Shown in pieces: positions 25,833 through 34,920 of a stretch of 64,000 bases of DNA. The notes under the pieces are model-generated. The model had not been told where the DNA came from and made no database searches. It was given only the letters and a program-made list of their open reading frames with translations. Within the stretch, counting starts at the first letter, position 1. The number at the start of each line of letters is the position of its first letter. A program made the translations under genes and the position numbers. The stretch comes from Arcticibacter tournemirensis (GTDB lineage Bacteria > Bacteroidota > Bacteroidia > Sphingobacteriales > Sphingobacteriaceae), in assembly GCF_006716645.1 (NCBI RefSeq), contig NZ_VFPL01000001.1, positions 3,410,001-3,474,000 on the forward strand, given 5' to 3'.

Positions 25833-26831
25833 TTATATGAGCTTCTTATAAGAGAAACTCTTTTTCTTACGGTTTAGAGCGAGTACCAGACCGAGAGCGG
25901 TTGCCGCTCCAATGAGCACGGCACCCGCAAGTAATTTAGGGTTCACCACCGCCTGCGGAATATATTGAACGCCATTCTTATTTGCTCTGGCAGACTCTTT
26001 TACATACCGACCATAGGAAGGCACCGCCTCTTCTTCAAAGTTCTCTGCAAGTCTCCTGAGCGACGATCTTAATTCATCTCCATACATGGGGTATCCGTGC
26101 CCACTTGCCGCGCTCTCTGGTTCCAGGGAAGCAAGAATCTGAACAGATCGTTTCGAAGCAACCCAATCTGTAGTGAAATACTTAGGTGGGCCCGACAGGC
26201 GCTTCATCTGAGTGATTACGGAAAATGCCGATTCTTGTCGTGTAGTGACAAATGCGTCAGCAGCTATCAGCGTTTTATCCGAATCGCGGTAGAATGAAAC
26301 CTGTCCGGGCGAATGGCCCGGAGTGTGAATGAACCTCCAATCGGGCAAACCAGGAACCTTATCATCTGTACCTAGCCGGTGAACTCTCTTGCCCAGATCT
26401 TTAGGACTCCTGGGATACATCCACGACATCATACTCATTAAACCACCTCCAACCATCGGATCAGGTGGCGGATAGCTTGAGATACCTTTCAGGTAAGGTA
26501 GTTCAAGATAATGCGAATAAACAGGGACGTCCCAAACGGCCAGCAGTTCCCCGAGTGCTCCAACATGATCAAAATGCCCGTGAGTTAAAAGAATAGCTGC
26601 AGGCTTAGTGCCAGGCCCAAATATATCTTCGGCCATTCGAACGATCTTCTTACCTGAGCCTTTCAATCCTGCATCAACGAGCACCCAACTATTCCCTCCT
26701 TCATCGCCTGCTGCGATGATGTAGACGTTTACAAACACGATTTTCATCCCCCACACATGCGGGGCGACTGTAAAGTATTCAAGATCCCGGCTTTTGATCT
26801 TCTTATAACCGTTTTTTTCTTTTGTTTCCAT
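25833..26831 (-). CDS. MBL-fold metallo-hydrolase with C-terminal membrane anchor
   Basis: A 332-residue metallo-beta-lactamase fold hydrolase. The metal-binding motif is THGHFDHVGALGEL (about residues 80-93), followed by His in HTPGHSPGQVSFY (about 167-179), Asp in LIAADAFV and His in ASGHGYPMYG (about 232-241). A hydrophobic segment near the C-terminus (about 300-320, AGAVLIGAATALGLVLAL) and basic residues after it suggest a membrane anchor. Substrate unknown: related enzymes act on lactones, thioesters or glyoxalase substrates. A 20-nt-loop hairpin with 10-bp stem lies directly upstream of the start. Confidence 0.8.
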   Translation of the reverse strand: METKEKNGYKKIKSRDLEYFTVAPHVWGMKIVFVNVYIIAAGDEGGNSWVLVDAGLKGSGKKIVRMAEDIFGPGTKPAAILLTHGHFDHVGALGELLAVWDVPVYSHYLELPYLKGISSYPPPDPMVGGGLMSMMSWMYPRSPKDLGKRVHRLGTDDKVPGLPDWRFIHTPGHSPGQVSFYRDSDKTLIAADAFVTTRQESAFSVITQMKRLSGPPKYFTTDWVASKRSVQILASLEPESAASGHGYPMYGDELRSSLRRLAENFEEEAVPSYGRYVKESARANKNGVQYIPQAVVNPKLLAGAVLIGAATALGLVLALNRKKKSFSYKKLI

Positions 26832-26834
26832 AAA

Positions 26835-26874
26835 GGCAGAATGAATTTAGTAAGTAACAGCCTATCATTCTGCC
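26835..26874. other. 10-bp inverted repeat just upstream of the MBL gene start
   Basis: GGCAGAATGA (26835-26844) and TCATTCTGCC (26865-26874) are perfectly complementary with a 20-nt loop. On the minus strand the stem ends 4 bases before the ATG of the MBL gene, so it could block ribosome access or terminate transcripts coming from the oxidoreductase gene. Confidence 0.5.
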
Positions 26875-26886
26875 TGTTTTAAAAAC

Positions 26887-27921
26887 TTACGGATTGGCCG
26901 GATAATCCTCGTTTTCGAGTATTTCCATCTGCCATATTACTTCTTCCTCTTTTACCGGAAAGGGTTCATTATTTCTGACAGTGGAATATACGGCATTGAA
27001 CAGATGATTATAATTGGCTCTTAAAGAAGTGATATACTCGGTTTTTCTTTTCCCTTCTTTGTCAATTGTAGTGAGACGACCTTCAGATCCGTCAGGTTCT
27101 ATTCCATAGCCGGAGTCATTTGGAGACATTCCCTGATCGAGCTGCGTTTCCTGAACGTCAGCCCTGGATTTGATAAAAGAGCCCTCAGTACCATGAACTA
27201 CAAACGACGGCAAAGGATCGGCAACAAGAAGGCTTGACGTAATGAAAACATTCAGATTGTCTGGAAATACCAGGTGGTAATGTATATAATCGTCTACTTT
27301 CGAGTCCGGCCGGAAACTACCACTCGATCCTCTCACAGCTAAAGGTTTTCCAAAGAGGCTGATGACCTGGTCGATAAGATGAGGGCCCAGATCGTACCTC
27401 AAACCACTCGCGGGCAGCGGCTCCTCTTTGAAAGTTTTTTGACTTATCTCTCGCCTGTAACGGTCAAAGCGAAAATTGACCTCTATCAACCGGCCCAAGC
27501 TTCCGTCCTGTATTACAGATTTAACACTTTGGAAGTCAGAATCAAATCTTCTATTCTGATAAACCATCACTTTACAGCCGTTCTGTCGTCCGAGATCAAA
27601 CAATTGCTTTGCCTCCTCCGAAGATGAAGCGAAAGGCTTTTCTACAAGGATATGCTTTCCGGCTTCAAGAGCTTTCTTTGCGAACTCAAAGTGCGTATTA
27701 TTAGGCGTGTTAACGATTACCAACTCCACTTTGGGGTCGCTAAGAAGCTCGTCAACCGAATTATAGCTAATAACGTTCGCATAACGTTCCTGCGCCTTTT
27801 TTTTATTTCGTTCGGTTACGGCGTATAGATCAAATAAGGGATTTATATCAACAAAAGGCGCATGAAAAACGCGTCCCGACATCCCGTACGAGAGGATACC
27901 TGTAACAATCGGATGGCTCAT
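26887..27921 (-). CDS. Gfo/Idh/MocA family oxidoreductase
   Basis: A 344-residue NAD(P)-dependent sugar-type dehydrogenase. The dinucleotide-binding N-terminus reads VTGILSYGMSGRVFHAPFVD (about residues 6-25). The motif VEKPFASSSEEAKQLFDLG (about 93-112, with the catalytic Lys of EKP) is typical. The C-terminal sheet domain starts with VNFRFDRYRREISQKTF and includes GLRYDLGPHLIDQVISLFG (about 175-193, catalytic Asp and His in the family position). The subgroup resembles YdgJ-like oxidoreductases. Substrate unknown, probably a sugar or inositol derivative. It shares the strand with the genes around it, with 56 bp to the MBL gene. Confidence 0.88.
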   Translation of the reverse strand: MSHPIVTGILSYGMSGRVFHAPFVDINPLFDLYAVTERNKKKAQERYANVISYNSVDELLSDPKVELVIVNTPNNTHFEFAKKALEAGKHILVEKPFASSSEEAKQLFDLGRQNGCKVMVYQNRRFDSDFQSVKSVIQDGSLGRLIEVNFRFDRYRREISQKTFKEEPLPASGLRYDLGPHLIDQVISLFGKPLAVRGSSGSFRPDSKVDDYIHYHLVFPDNLNVFITSSLLVADPLPSFVVHGTEGSFIKSRADVQETQLDQGMSPNDSGYGIEPDGSEGRLTTIDKEGKRKTEYITSLRANYNHLFNAVYSTVRNNEPFPVKEEEVIWQMEILENEDYPANP

Positions 27922-28001
27922 AAGTTATATATTTACAACTGCAATATAAAAATTTTACTCTATTCAGCCTGCAGTGTCAGAATTTTCATTGTATCACATC
28001 A

Positions 28002-29651
28002 TTATATTCCAACAGGCTCCTTAACACCCACAAATATGGTCTTCCAAATGAGATTGAAGAACGACTTTTCAAGCGGGCGTTCATAATAGGAATTAAATGT
28101 TTGGGCTTCGTCTCCCTTTTTCGGATAACGCTCATTGATTTTAAAGTTGTTTGCAATGAAGCTTACAAGGCCCCTCTTTTTCAACTTGCCCTCATCATCC
28201 TTTTTTAACGCATTAATCTTGAGGTCGTTGTAAGTAATAAATATTTTGCCCTTTGCATTATAATTGTTTCCGCTAATATTCGCTTTAAAACGCTTTATCG
28301 CAGCCGACTTGATCTCTACAGAACCCAGAGGAACCGTCGCCGCATTGAGAGCCTTACCATCCATTTGCCCGAGGTCGGCATAAACAGAAAATATCCCTTC
28401 CTTTTGCCTGGCAAGATTAAACCTGAAGCCGGCCTTAAGCGCCCCCACTTTCATAAACTGAGAAGTGGCATCAATTTTCAATACTTCATTTTTCCGGATC
28501 AGTTCAGGGATATTGGTGACATTTGCAACAGTGGCATATGTGTTCCTGAAAATGATATCCCCCTCCTTCCCTGTTTTTGTATTCAGCTCACTGTAAGTGA
28601 CATCCAGGTTTCTAACGTTGATCTTTTCAATATGCAGTGGCATGTTTATCTTAAACAATTTCTGATGAGGATAGCCTCCGAGCTTCTTTTTGTTTCCCGC
28701 AGGAATAGCCTTATCGCTGTATATTTCAATCTTTCCATCAGAAATGCCCGCATCTTCAATAAACAAACCTTCGTCGGCGATAAATTTCCACCAGTCAATA
28801 TTTTTCATCCGTACGTTGTTAACGGTTATATCGTAGCGGTCCTGCCTTATTTTAACCAGTTTTCTGAAAGCCGTTTTGCCAGCCCTGGGTTCAACTTTAA
28901 GTCTTTTAATGTTCACCTCACTTTTAGCGGCAAGAATAGAAATACTGTCGAACCGGATGTTATAAATGCTGTCGGCCGTCTTATGGACGAAATCTTTCAA
29001 AGAAATCACAGCGTCCTTCGCATACAGAAAACGGGTTGTGTCCAATTGCGTGCTTTCATCAATCAGGATGTCGTCCAAATCAAGATACAGATCCTTGAAA
29101 CTACTTTGAACTTTGTCTCCAACGTTATGATAGGTAAAATCGACATTCTTAAGCGAAAGCTTGTTCAATCCAAAACTGCCAAGCTCTTTCCTTATAAGCT
29201 GATAAACGCCTGGAGAATCTTTCTTCTTCGTATTAACTGCATTTTTATGATGGTACAGATGTATAACGGGCTTATTAACATACAAAATATTCAGTCGGAT
29301 ATCTTTCCTGCTGATCACATCTTCCGGTTTGATGCCATCTACTGCCAGAGATGTTAGCTGGATATCAAAAACATCTTTGGGCGCACGATTCGACTCCAGA
29401 AGCTGTGCGTAGACTGTCGAGTCATAGGTGATATGAATATCCGAAAGGATTACACGGGCATTAACCACATCCACATTTATCTTACCCACCTCCAACTTAT
29501 AGAGGCCGCCAGAACCCTGTGTAACAATTTGTTGAAGTTTCTGCTTGAGGTTAGGTTCAAAATCGTCGAGCTTTCGGTATTTGAGATACAGATAGGAACC
29601 TATTATTATAAGCACAATTAAAGCGCCTGAAACCAGTAAAATTTTCTTCAT
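28002..29651 (-). CDS. Large membrane-anchored periplasmic protein, AsmA/DUF748-like
   Basis: A 549-residue protein starting at the ATG at 29651 (MKKILLVSGALIVLIIIGSY); six more codons are open upstream. Residues 3-24 form an N-terminal membrane anchor. The rest is made of repeated short beta strands with the pattern INVDVVNARVILSDIHITYD and LSLKNVDFTYHNVGDKV, as in AsmA/DUF748-type proteins that form long beta-rich bridges in the periplasm and move lipids to the outer membrane. Similar proteins are common in Bacteroidota. The assignment rests on this repeat pattern only. No catalytic motif is visible. A long open frame on the opposite strand (28365-29357) is an overlap shadow. Confidence 0.55.
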   Translation of the reverse strand: MKKILLVSGALIVLIIIGSYLYLKYRKLDDFEPNLKQKLQQIVTQGSGGLYKLEVGKINVDVVNARVILSDIHITYDSTVYAQLLESNRAPKDVFDIQLTSLAVDGIKPEDVISRKDIRLNILYVNKPVIHLYHHKNAVNTKKKDSPGVYQLIRKELGSFGLNKLSLKNVDFTYHNVGDKVQSSFKDLYLDLDDILIDESTQLDTTRFLYAKDAVISLKDFVHKTADSIYNIRFDSISILAAKSEVNIKRLKVEPRAGKTAFRKLVKIRQDRYDITVNNVRMKNIDWWKFIADEGLFIEDAGISDGKIEIYSDKAIPAGNKKKLGGYPHQKLFKINMPLHIEKINVRNLDVTYSELNTKTGKEGDIIFRNTYATVANVTNIPELIRKNEVLKIDATSQFMKVGALKAGFRFNLARQKEGIFSVYADLGQMDGKALNAATVPLGSVEIKSAAIKRFKANISGNNYNAKGKIFITYNDLKINALKKDDEGKLKKRGLVSFIANNFKINERYPKKGDEAQTFNSYYERPLEKSFFNLIWKTIFVGVKEPVGI

Positions 29652-29718
29652 CACCACAACAACAAGCAACTGCCTCTAAAGTTGTACCGCAGCAATAAAT
29701 AAGAAAGGGATGCAGATG

Positions 29719-30564
29719 TTATTGATACGATATTGCCTTTATATCTGAGGGATCGTAAAACAGCGGTTCAAAACCCTCATCGCACAGCTCACAACTGGTT
29801 TGTATCGTATGACAAAATATGTTGCCGAATAAGTTAGCTATGGCTGTATCAGCTGCGTCCCTGCCGGAAGCTATTTTGATAAAGCCATTTAAAGGACATA
29901 GTTTAGTGGGGTCAAAAACCACCCAGTGCCCTCCCAGGTACGCTTCAAAACAAGCGTGAAAATCAGGTGGATTTAATTGATAAGCATACCCGGTAAAGTA
30001 TCGTGCGGGAATAGTAAGAGCACGGCAAAGAGCTATTCCGAGATGTGCAAAATCACGGCAGACCCCCGCCTGCTCAGTTACGGTATCATAAGCGGAAGTC
30101 TGCGAGTCGGTCGATCCGCTTAGGTATTCAACATTTCGGAAAATCCATTCTGTAAGAGCCATAACCTTGGCATACGGATGTTCTATATTGCCAAACTTAT
30201 TATTTGCAAGCCTGTAAAGCTTATCCGACTGGCAATACCGGCTTGGAAATAAAAACGGAAGAACAGATGCATCCATCGCTGCTACAGGCACGTCATACAA
30301 GTCGTCCCGCGTCAAAACCCTATAGGAATTATCTACAAGAGCCTGGTAAGAAAAGCCGACTTTTGTATTGGCCGGTACTTCTATCCTGGCTAAGCGGTTT
30401 TCGCCCTGCTCCGAAACGAGTTCCTCTATTTTGAAGTACGGTTCCACGGTGAACGATTCCTCCAGTACAGTCTGCCCGGGAGTGCGCAATGCATGAATAT
30501 TCAATATGATAGTTGAGTCGGAATACGTTTCGTACACTATATCCCCGGAAACCTTAAACTTCAT
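29719..30564 (-). CDS. Transglutaminase-like cysteine protease family protein
   Basis: A 281-residue protein starting at the ATG at 30564 (MKFKVSGDIVYETYSDSTI). The N-terminal part is a beta domain as in bacterial transglutaminase-like proteins. The catalytic triad can be read as Cys in EQAGVCRDFAHLGIAL (about residues 170-185), His in NPPDFHACFEAYLGGHW (about 205-221) and Asp in WVVFDPTKLCP (about 222-232). A C-terminal cluster of cysteines (CHTIQTSCELC) is notable. The start lies 11 bp from the Anbu gene on the same strand. In many bacteria Anbu, transglutaminase, an alpha-E domain protein and an ATP-grasp protein form one cluster; here only the first two are seen. Confidence 0.88.
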   Translation of the reverse strand: MKFKVSGDIVYETYSDSTIILNIHALRTPGQTVLEESFTVEPYFKIEELVSEQGENRLARIEVPANTKVGFSYQALVDNSYRVLTRDDLYDVPVAAMDASVLPFLFPSRYCQSDKLYRLANNKFGNIEHPYAKVMALTEWIFRNVEYLSGSTDSQTSAYDTVTEQAGVCRDFAHLGIALCRALTIPARYFTGYAYQLNPPDFHACFEAYLGGHWVVFDPTKLCPLNGFIKIASGRDAADTAIANLFGNIFCHTIQTSCELCDEGFEPLFYDPSDIKAISYQ

Positions 30565-30575
30565 AGGTAACTTAA

Positions 30576-31313
30576 TTAACAATCTTTAGCGACGGGCACC
30601 TTGCTGAATGCTGCATTCATCCAGTCATCCGGAATATTTAAAAGTGCCGTTTTTAGTTCCTCCGCCCACTGAGCAGAAATATATTCCAGATCCTTCTTTT
30701 CAAACCGGTGTTCTATGATGTCAAAACTATCTTTTCTGTAAAGCACTACATCAATTGGAAATTCCACATCGTTTGAACTCATCCGGGTAGAATCGAAAGA
30801 CAGAAAACCGGTTTTCAGAGCAAGTTCCATACTTGAGTTGTCATCAAGGGTACGGTTAAGGATGGGCTTTCCCGGACCCGAATTGCCAATAATGACGAAC
30901 GGAGAGCCCTGATCGAGTTCAACCCAGTTTCCTTCAGGATACAACTGAAACAGCTTGTGTTCGTCATCATCCTTCAACTGGCCTCCGATAATTGTCGTCA
31001 GGTTAAACTTAAAGCCCGACTTTTCCAGTGCAGCCTTGTCTTCTTCTGCTACCCTTCGCACCTGTTCGCCAAATGCATTAACCGCTTTATACAACTTATT
31101 ATATTCCGCTCCCTGATCTATTTGTTCTTTAAAATAGATAATAGCTTTATCTCTTACCGACCTCAATCCGCTGGTCATTATAAAAAGAGAACCATTAGCT
31201 TTCTGCTCAACAAAAAGTTTCTTTTTTATTGTGGTATCTGTACCCGAAGTAATGCGGGTGTCAGCGATGCCTACCAGGCCTTCTTTAACTTTAATCGCAA
31301 GGCAATATGTCAT
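30576..31313 (-). CDS. Anbu-type proteasome-related peptidase
   Basis: A 245-residue Ntn-hydrolase of the Anbu (ancestral beta-subunit) family, related to HslV and the proteasome beta subunit. The mature N-terminus would be Thr2 after Met removal (MTYCLAIKVKEGLVGIADTR). The catalytic Asp (about residue 18) lies in ADTRITSGTD and the Lys in TIKKKLF (about 32). The middle has NLTTIIGGQLK and the later FVIIGNSGPGKPIL, typical for Anbu. These proteins form open rings; the substrate is not known. It precedes and is probably co-transcribed with the transglutaminase gene. Four potential N-terminal residue positions agree with an active site. Confidence 0.88.
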   Translation of the reverse strand: MTYCLAIKVKEGLVGIADTRITSGTDTTIKKKLFVEQKANGSLFIMTSGLRSVRDKAIIYFKEQIDQGAEYNKLYKAVNAFGEQVRRVAEEDKAALEKSGFKFNLTTIIGGQLKDDDEHKLFQLYPEGNWVELDQGSPFVIIGNSGPGKPILNRTLDDNSSMELALKTGFLSFDSTRMSSNDVEFPIDVVLYRKDSFDIIEHRFEKKDLEYISAQWAEELKTALLNIPDDWMNAAFSKVPVAKDC

Positions 31314-31401
31314 AATCTATTTATCCGGCCACACCGGGTTTCTGGTTCGAATATAAAGAATGTGGCTCATTGATAAAAGTTTATTGGCTGGACGGGTCAA
31401 C

Positions 31402-31430
31402 AAAAAAAGGATAGCTTTCACTATCCTTTT
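31402..31430 (-). terminator. Rho-independent terminator after the second DUF4142 gene
   Basis: On the minus strand GGATAG TGAAAG CTATCC is followed by TTTTTTTG; the stem extends by four A-T pairs. It lies 28 bp after the stop of the DUF4142 gene at 31459. Confidence 0.75.
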
Positions 31431-31458
31431 GTACTAAAGAAGATTAAACAACCTTTTT

Positions 31459-32028
31459 TTACTTTTTCAATGCGTCATTCACTTCTTTAGCCGAAGCGAG
31501 GTGCGCATTTAGAACCGGAAGTGTCTTAGATGCAAAAGCTTTCACATCCAGATCTTTTTCATTTTCAGAAGCCGATTCGAACATATCTATAACTTTCTGA
31601 TGATCGTTTACCATCATATCCATATAGTGTTTATCAAACTCGGCACCAGTCATTTTCTTCATCTCTTCGAAATGCTTCTGATGTTCCTCGCCAAGTGTAG
31701 CCGGCAGCGTTACGTTTTTCGTTGCAGCAAGGGCTTTCAGCTCGTCGTTTGCTTTAGTATGGTCTTTTACCATCATGGCTCCAAAGTCCTTAACCCGCTG
31801 ATCGCTGGCATTCTGCTGAGCGAGATTGCCTAACTCAACCTCGGCCATACCTGCATCTGCAGCTTTCACCATAAAGTCGGAGTCTTCCGGATGAACATTG
31901 TCTTTTTGCTCGTTAGCCTCCGCTGCCTGTTCGGTGCTGTCGGTCTTACCTGAATTGCTATTGCCGCATGACTGGAACGCCAGCATACCCGCGGCTAAAA
32001 TTAAAAGGAGATAATTGCTTTTTTTCAT
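31459..32028 (-). CDS. DUF4142 lipoprotein (second of two)
   Basis: A 189-residue paralogue of the protein at 25168. The lipobox is FQSCGN after a hydrophobic leader (residues 1-21). The DUF4142 domain has EDSDFMVKAADAGMAEVELG and FGAMMVKDHTKANDELKALA, and retains the His/Glu positions DHTKAND and HQKHFEEM. The two copies share the same block order but differ throughout, so the duplication is old. Probably periplasmic; no known function. It is flanked by a terminator on one side and by the PEP carboxylase gene, 79 bp away, on the other. Confidence 0.85.
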   Translation of the reverse strand: MKKSNYLLLILAAGMLAFQSCGNSNSGKTDSTEQAAEANEQKDNVHPEDSDFMVKAADAGMAEVELGNLAQQNASDQRVKDFGAMMVKDHTKANDELKALAATKNVTLPATLGEEHQKHFEEMKKMTGAEFDKHYMDMMVNDHQKVIDMFESASENEKDLDVKAFASKTLPVLNAHLASAKEVNDALKK

Positions 32029-32106
32029 AGTTTCAGTAAATTGATTCAGTAAGCTAACACCTTAAATCAAAGTCTGTTTTTAATTTTTAAGCAATTACCT
32101 TTTCCC

Positions 32107-34674
32107 CTAGGCTACATTTCTGCCTGCGTTAACAATGCCATACACCGTTCTGATAATTAATTTATTAAGTATGTTAACGGTTTCCTCATCATTATTTTTT
32201 GACTCGAGCTGCTGAAGCGCATAATGCTGGATGATCACCAACGGTAAAATAATTTTTTCCCTTAAGGCTATAGACCGCCGTTCTACAGGATATTGCTCCA
32301 TCAGAACAGTAGTACCGGTAAGTTCAAGCATCAGTCTGCGGGTAAGGTCGTATTCGTTCTTGAGACGGGTCCAGAAAGGCCCGAACACCGGATCTGACTC
32401 CAGGTACGCAGTAACCCTGAAATCGGCTTTCGACATCGACATGATGCAGTTATCCATCATGGTCTTAAATTGCCCCGACGACTCGTAAAGCGCTTTCACA
32501 TCATCCCAGATCCCATCTTCTTTCGCCTTCTTCAAAGTCGAGCCTACTCCATAAAATCCCGGGATATTCTGTTTAAGCTGCGTCCAGGCAGTTACAAAAC
32601 TGATTGCTCTTAAATCCTCAAGTTTTAATTCGCCACCCGAATTCCTCTTAACAGGCCTGCTGCTTATATTGATTTGAGATAGCAACTTCAGAGGGCTATG
32701 TTCTTCGAGGTATTTAAGGAAAAGAGGGTCTTCTCTTAACGAAACAAACGCTTTGTGACTTGTATCAGCCATTGAAGCAAGAAGGTCTTTCTGCTTAGTG
32801 GTCAGCGTGTTCTTGTCGTTTTCATCGTAAGAAGAAAGAACGCCCGCATTGATCATCTGCTCGATATTAAAATGAGCCGTGTCAAACGATCCGTACTGGC
32901 TGCTGATGGTTTGTCCCTGTATAGTAAGCTGAATCTGGTCGTTAGCGATTTCTTTACCCATGGTGGCATAAAAGCGATGAGTTTTGCCTCCGCCACGTGC
33001 AGGAGGCCCGCCGCGACCGTCGAAAAACGCGAGCTGAATGCCATATTTCCTTGCCAGAGCGGTGAGTTCCACTTTTGCTTTATAGATTGACCAGTTCGCC
33101 ATCAGATATCCACCATCTTTGGTACTGTCTGAAAAGCCGAGCATGATAACCTGTTTATCATCCCTGTTCTTCAGATGCTCCTTGTAGAAAGGATTCGAAT
33201 AAAGGCGTTCCATAACGGTACCGGCAGCTTTAAGGTCTTGCACCGTTTCGAACAGAGGAACGAAATCAACCGTTAGCTCTTCCTTTTTCCAACCGCTCCA
33301 CAAGAACATATTAATTAGCTGCAGAATATCCGAAGCCTGCTGACAGTTACTAATAATAAACCGGTGAGAAGCCTTCTCTCCTCCCGCACTTTGCATGCGC
33401 TTCATCAGTCTGATGGTACTGAACGTGTCCGTACTCAGGTCTTCGTAACCCTCTGCAGGAATATCGGCCTCCTCGAAATTAATCAGCGCTAGTTTCTCCT
33501 CTTCGGATAAAGAATCGTAATCATCGGGTAACAGTTTTTTTAAATGAACCCGGCCTTCCTGATGAGCTTTTCTGAGTACCCTGCTGTCCTGGCGGATATC
33601 GAGAGACGCAAAATAGCATCCAAACAATCTTACCTTGTGTACCAGGTCATCAATTCTGTCGGTAAATAAACCATCATGCACCTTAAGAAGCACATCTTTC
33701 ACAGCTTCCAGATTCTCGATGATCTCATCTTTTTGATTTTTAGGCTCACCCGCTTTCACAAAGCTGTTTTGATAAAACAGGTCCTGCAGCCGGTTCATAT
33801 AATCTTCCACCCCTCTGAAGGTGATACGGCGGCGGAGCGATCTGAAATCGCGGTAGTAACAACGGAACAGGATCTCCCTTAGCAGCTCCGAAACCTCCTT
33901 TGTACTTTGAGTGGTAACATTCGGGTTGCCGTCGCGGTCGCCGCCGGGCCAGAAGCCAAGTTCGATGAGCTGGTGAGCATTAAAGATCGGACCTTCGAAT
34001 TCATTCTCGATTTCCTTCTGCAGATTCGACACCACGTGATAAAACACGTTTTCAAGGAACCATGCCAGGCTCGCCGCCTCGTTTACCGGGGTCGGCTTGC
34101 TCTTATTGAAAAAAGGAGTTTTGCCCAGCTGCTGCAGCAAAAGGTGTATTTCGTTGATATTATTTGATTTAATTGCTTCGGTAAGGTCGGTTATAATAGC
34201 AAGCACCCGTCCAGGATAAAACTGTGTGGGGTGAGCTGTAAGCACCAGCCTTAAAGAAAAATCCTGAAGTTTCTGCCTCAGCTTCGCCTTTGTAGAAGAA
34301 TTCGTAGAACTCTGCTGCAATAGAGCGATCAAAGAACCACTTTCTTCGGGACTATGTGTTTTGTTGAAAGCCGAATCCTCGATAGCATCAAAGAGAACCA
34401 CCTGGCGTTCGATATACTGAATAAACCTGAACAGAAGGTCGAAACGGTCGGCCGCCTGTACATACTGTTCATATTGCCCGAAAAAACTTTCAATAATTTC
34501 AGAAGGAGCAATATTCTGCCTGACACTTTCTTCGCAATGCGATGTAAAAAAGGGCAAGAGGGTCCCGGTATGCTTTACCCGGTAAAACGGAAGAGTTAGA
34601 AATAAGCTGTTATAAAGCTCAAATCGTGTGACCACTTCACTGGCAAAAACTGCTTCTTTTTGACTTAGTTTCAT
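32107..34674 (-). CDS. ppc: Phosphoenolpyruvate carboxylase
   Basis: PEPC carboxylates phosphoenolpyruvate with bicarbonate to oxaloacetate and refills the TCA cycle. The 855 residues carry the first signature VLTAHPTQFYPGRV (about 134-147, catalytic His), GFWPGGDRDGNPNVT (about 238-252), the second signature LGFSDSTKDGGYLMANW (about 526-542), and the glycine-rich FFDGRGGPPARGGGKTHRF loop (about 557-575). The C-terminus ends with IRTVYGIVNAGRNVA, close to the NTG-like terminus of the family. The N-terminal 100 residues deviate from E. coli PEPC, as in other Bacteroidota. The length is normal. Confidence 0.95.
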   Translation of the reverse strand: MKLSQKEAVFASEVVTRFELYNSLFLTLPFYRVKHTGTLLPFFTSHCEESVRQNIAPSEIIESFFGQYEQYVQAADRFDLLFRFIQYIERQVVLFDAIEDSAFNKTHSPEESGSLIALLQQSSTNSSTKAKLRQKLQDFSLRLVLTAHPTQFYPGRVLAIITDLTEAIKSNNINEIHLLLQQLGKTPFFNKSKPTPVNEAASLAWFLENVFYHVVSNLQKEIENEFEGPIFNAHQLIELGFWPGGDRDGNPNVTTQSTKEVSELLREILFRCYYRDFRSLRRRITFRGVEDYMNRLQDLFYQNSFVKAGEPKNQKDEIIENLEAVKDVLLKVHDGLFTDRIDDLVHKVRLFGCYFASLDIRQDSRVLRKAHQEGRVHLKKLLPDDYDSLSEEEKLALINFEEADIPAEGYEDLSTDTFSTIRLMKRMQSAGGEKASHRFIISNCQQASDILQLINMFLWSGWKKEELTVDFVPLFETVQDLKAAGTVMERLYSNPFYKEHLKNRDDKQVIMLGFSDSTKDGGYLMANWSIYKAKVELTALARKYGIQLAFFDGRGGPPARGGGKTHRFYATMGKEIANDQIQLTIQGQTISSQYGSFDTAHFNIEQMINAGVLSSYDENDKNTLTTKQKDLLASMADTSHKAFVSLREDPLFLKYLEEHSPLKLLSQINISSRPVKRNSGGELKLEDLRAISFVTAWTQLKQNIPGFYGVGSTLKKAKEDGIWDDVKALYESSGQFKTMMDNCIMSMSKADFRVTAYLESDPVFGPFWTRLKNEYDLTRRLMLELTGTTVLMEQYPVERRSIALREKIILPLVIIQHYALQQLESKNNDEETVNILNKLIIRTVYGIVNAGRNVA

Positions 34675-34697
34675 TATGATACTTTGGTTGTAGATAG

Positions 34698-34705
34698 CAA
34701 AAATA
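34698..34705 (-). promoter_or_regulatory. Candidate -7 box of ppc
   Basis: On the minus strand TATTTTTG (34705 to 34698) fits TAnnTTTG and lies 23 nt upstream of the ATG. A TTTC near -33 is a partial match. Confidence 0.4.
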
Positions 34706-34756
34706 ACAGGTTTAAGCCTTTAGCGAAATTTTTATTATACAGTAAGTTAAGGAGTT

Positions 34757-34792
34757 AACAAAAAGGCCCGGTTTATTCCTGATAATCCGGGC
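34757..34792 (-). terminator. Terminator downstream of the SDR gene at 34921
   Basis: On the minus strand GCCCGG and CCGGGC pair with a 15-nt loop, followed by CTTTTTGTT. It lies about 130 bp after the SDR stop and before the ppc promoter. Confidence 0.6.
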
Positions 34793-34920
34793 TCATTTTA
34801 TTCGCTTATTGCATTGATAACTAAATCTTTATCCTGTTGAAATATTTTAAAAATTACTGCTTCAAGAAATTAAATATTATAATAAATATTACAATTTATT
34901 AACCGTTTTTTAATTCATGT

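Noticed and set aside
28365-29357. 330-codon open frame opposite the AsmA-like gene
   Set aside because: It lies wholly inside a plausible long gene on the other strand, has no family pattern and no promoter; it is a shadow.
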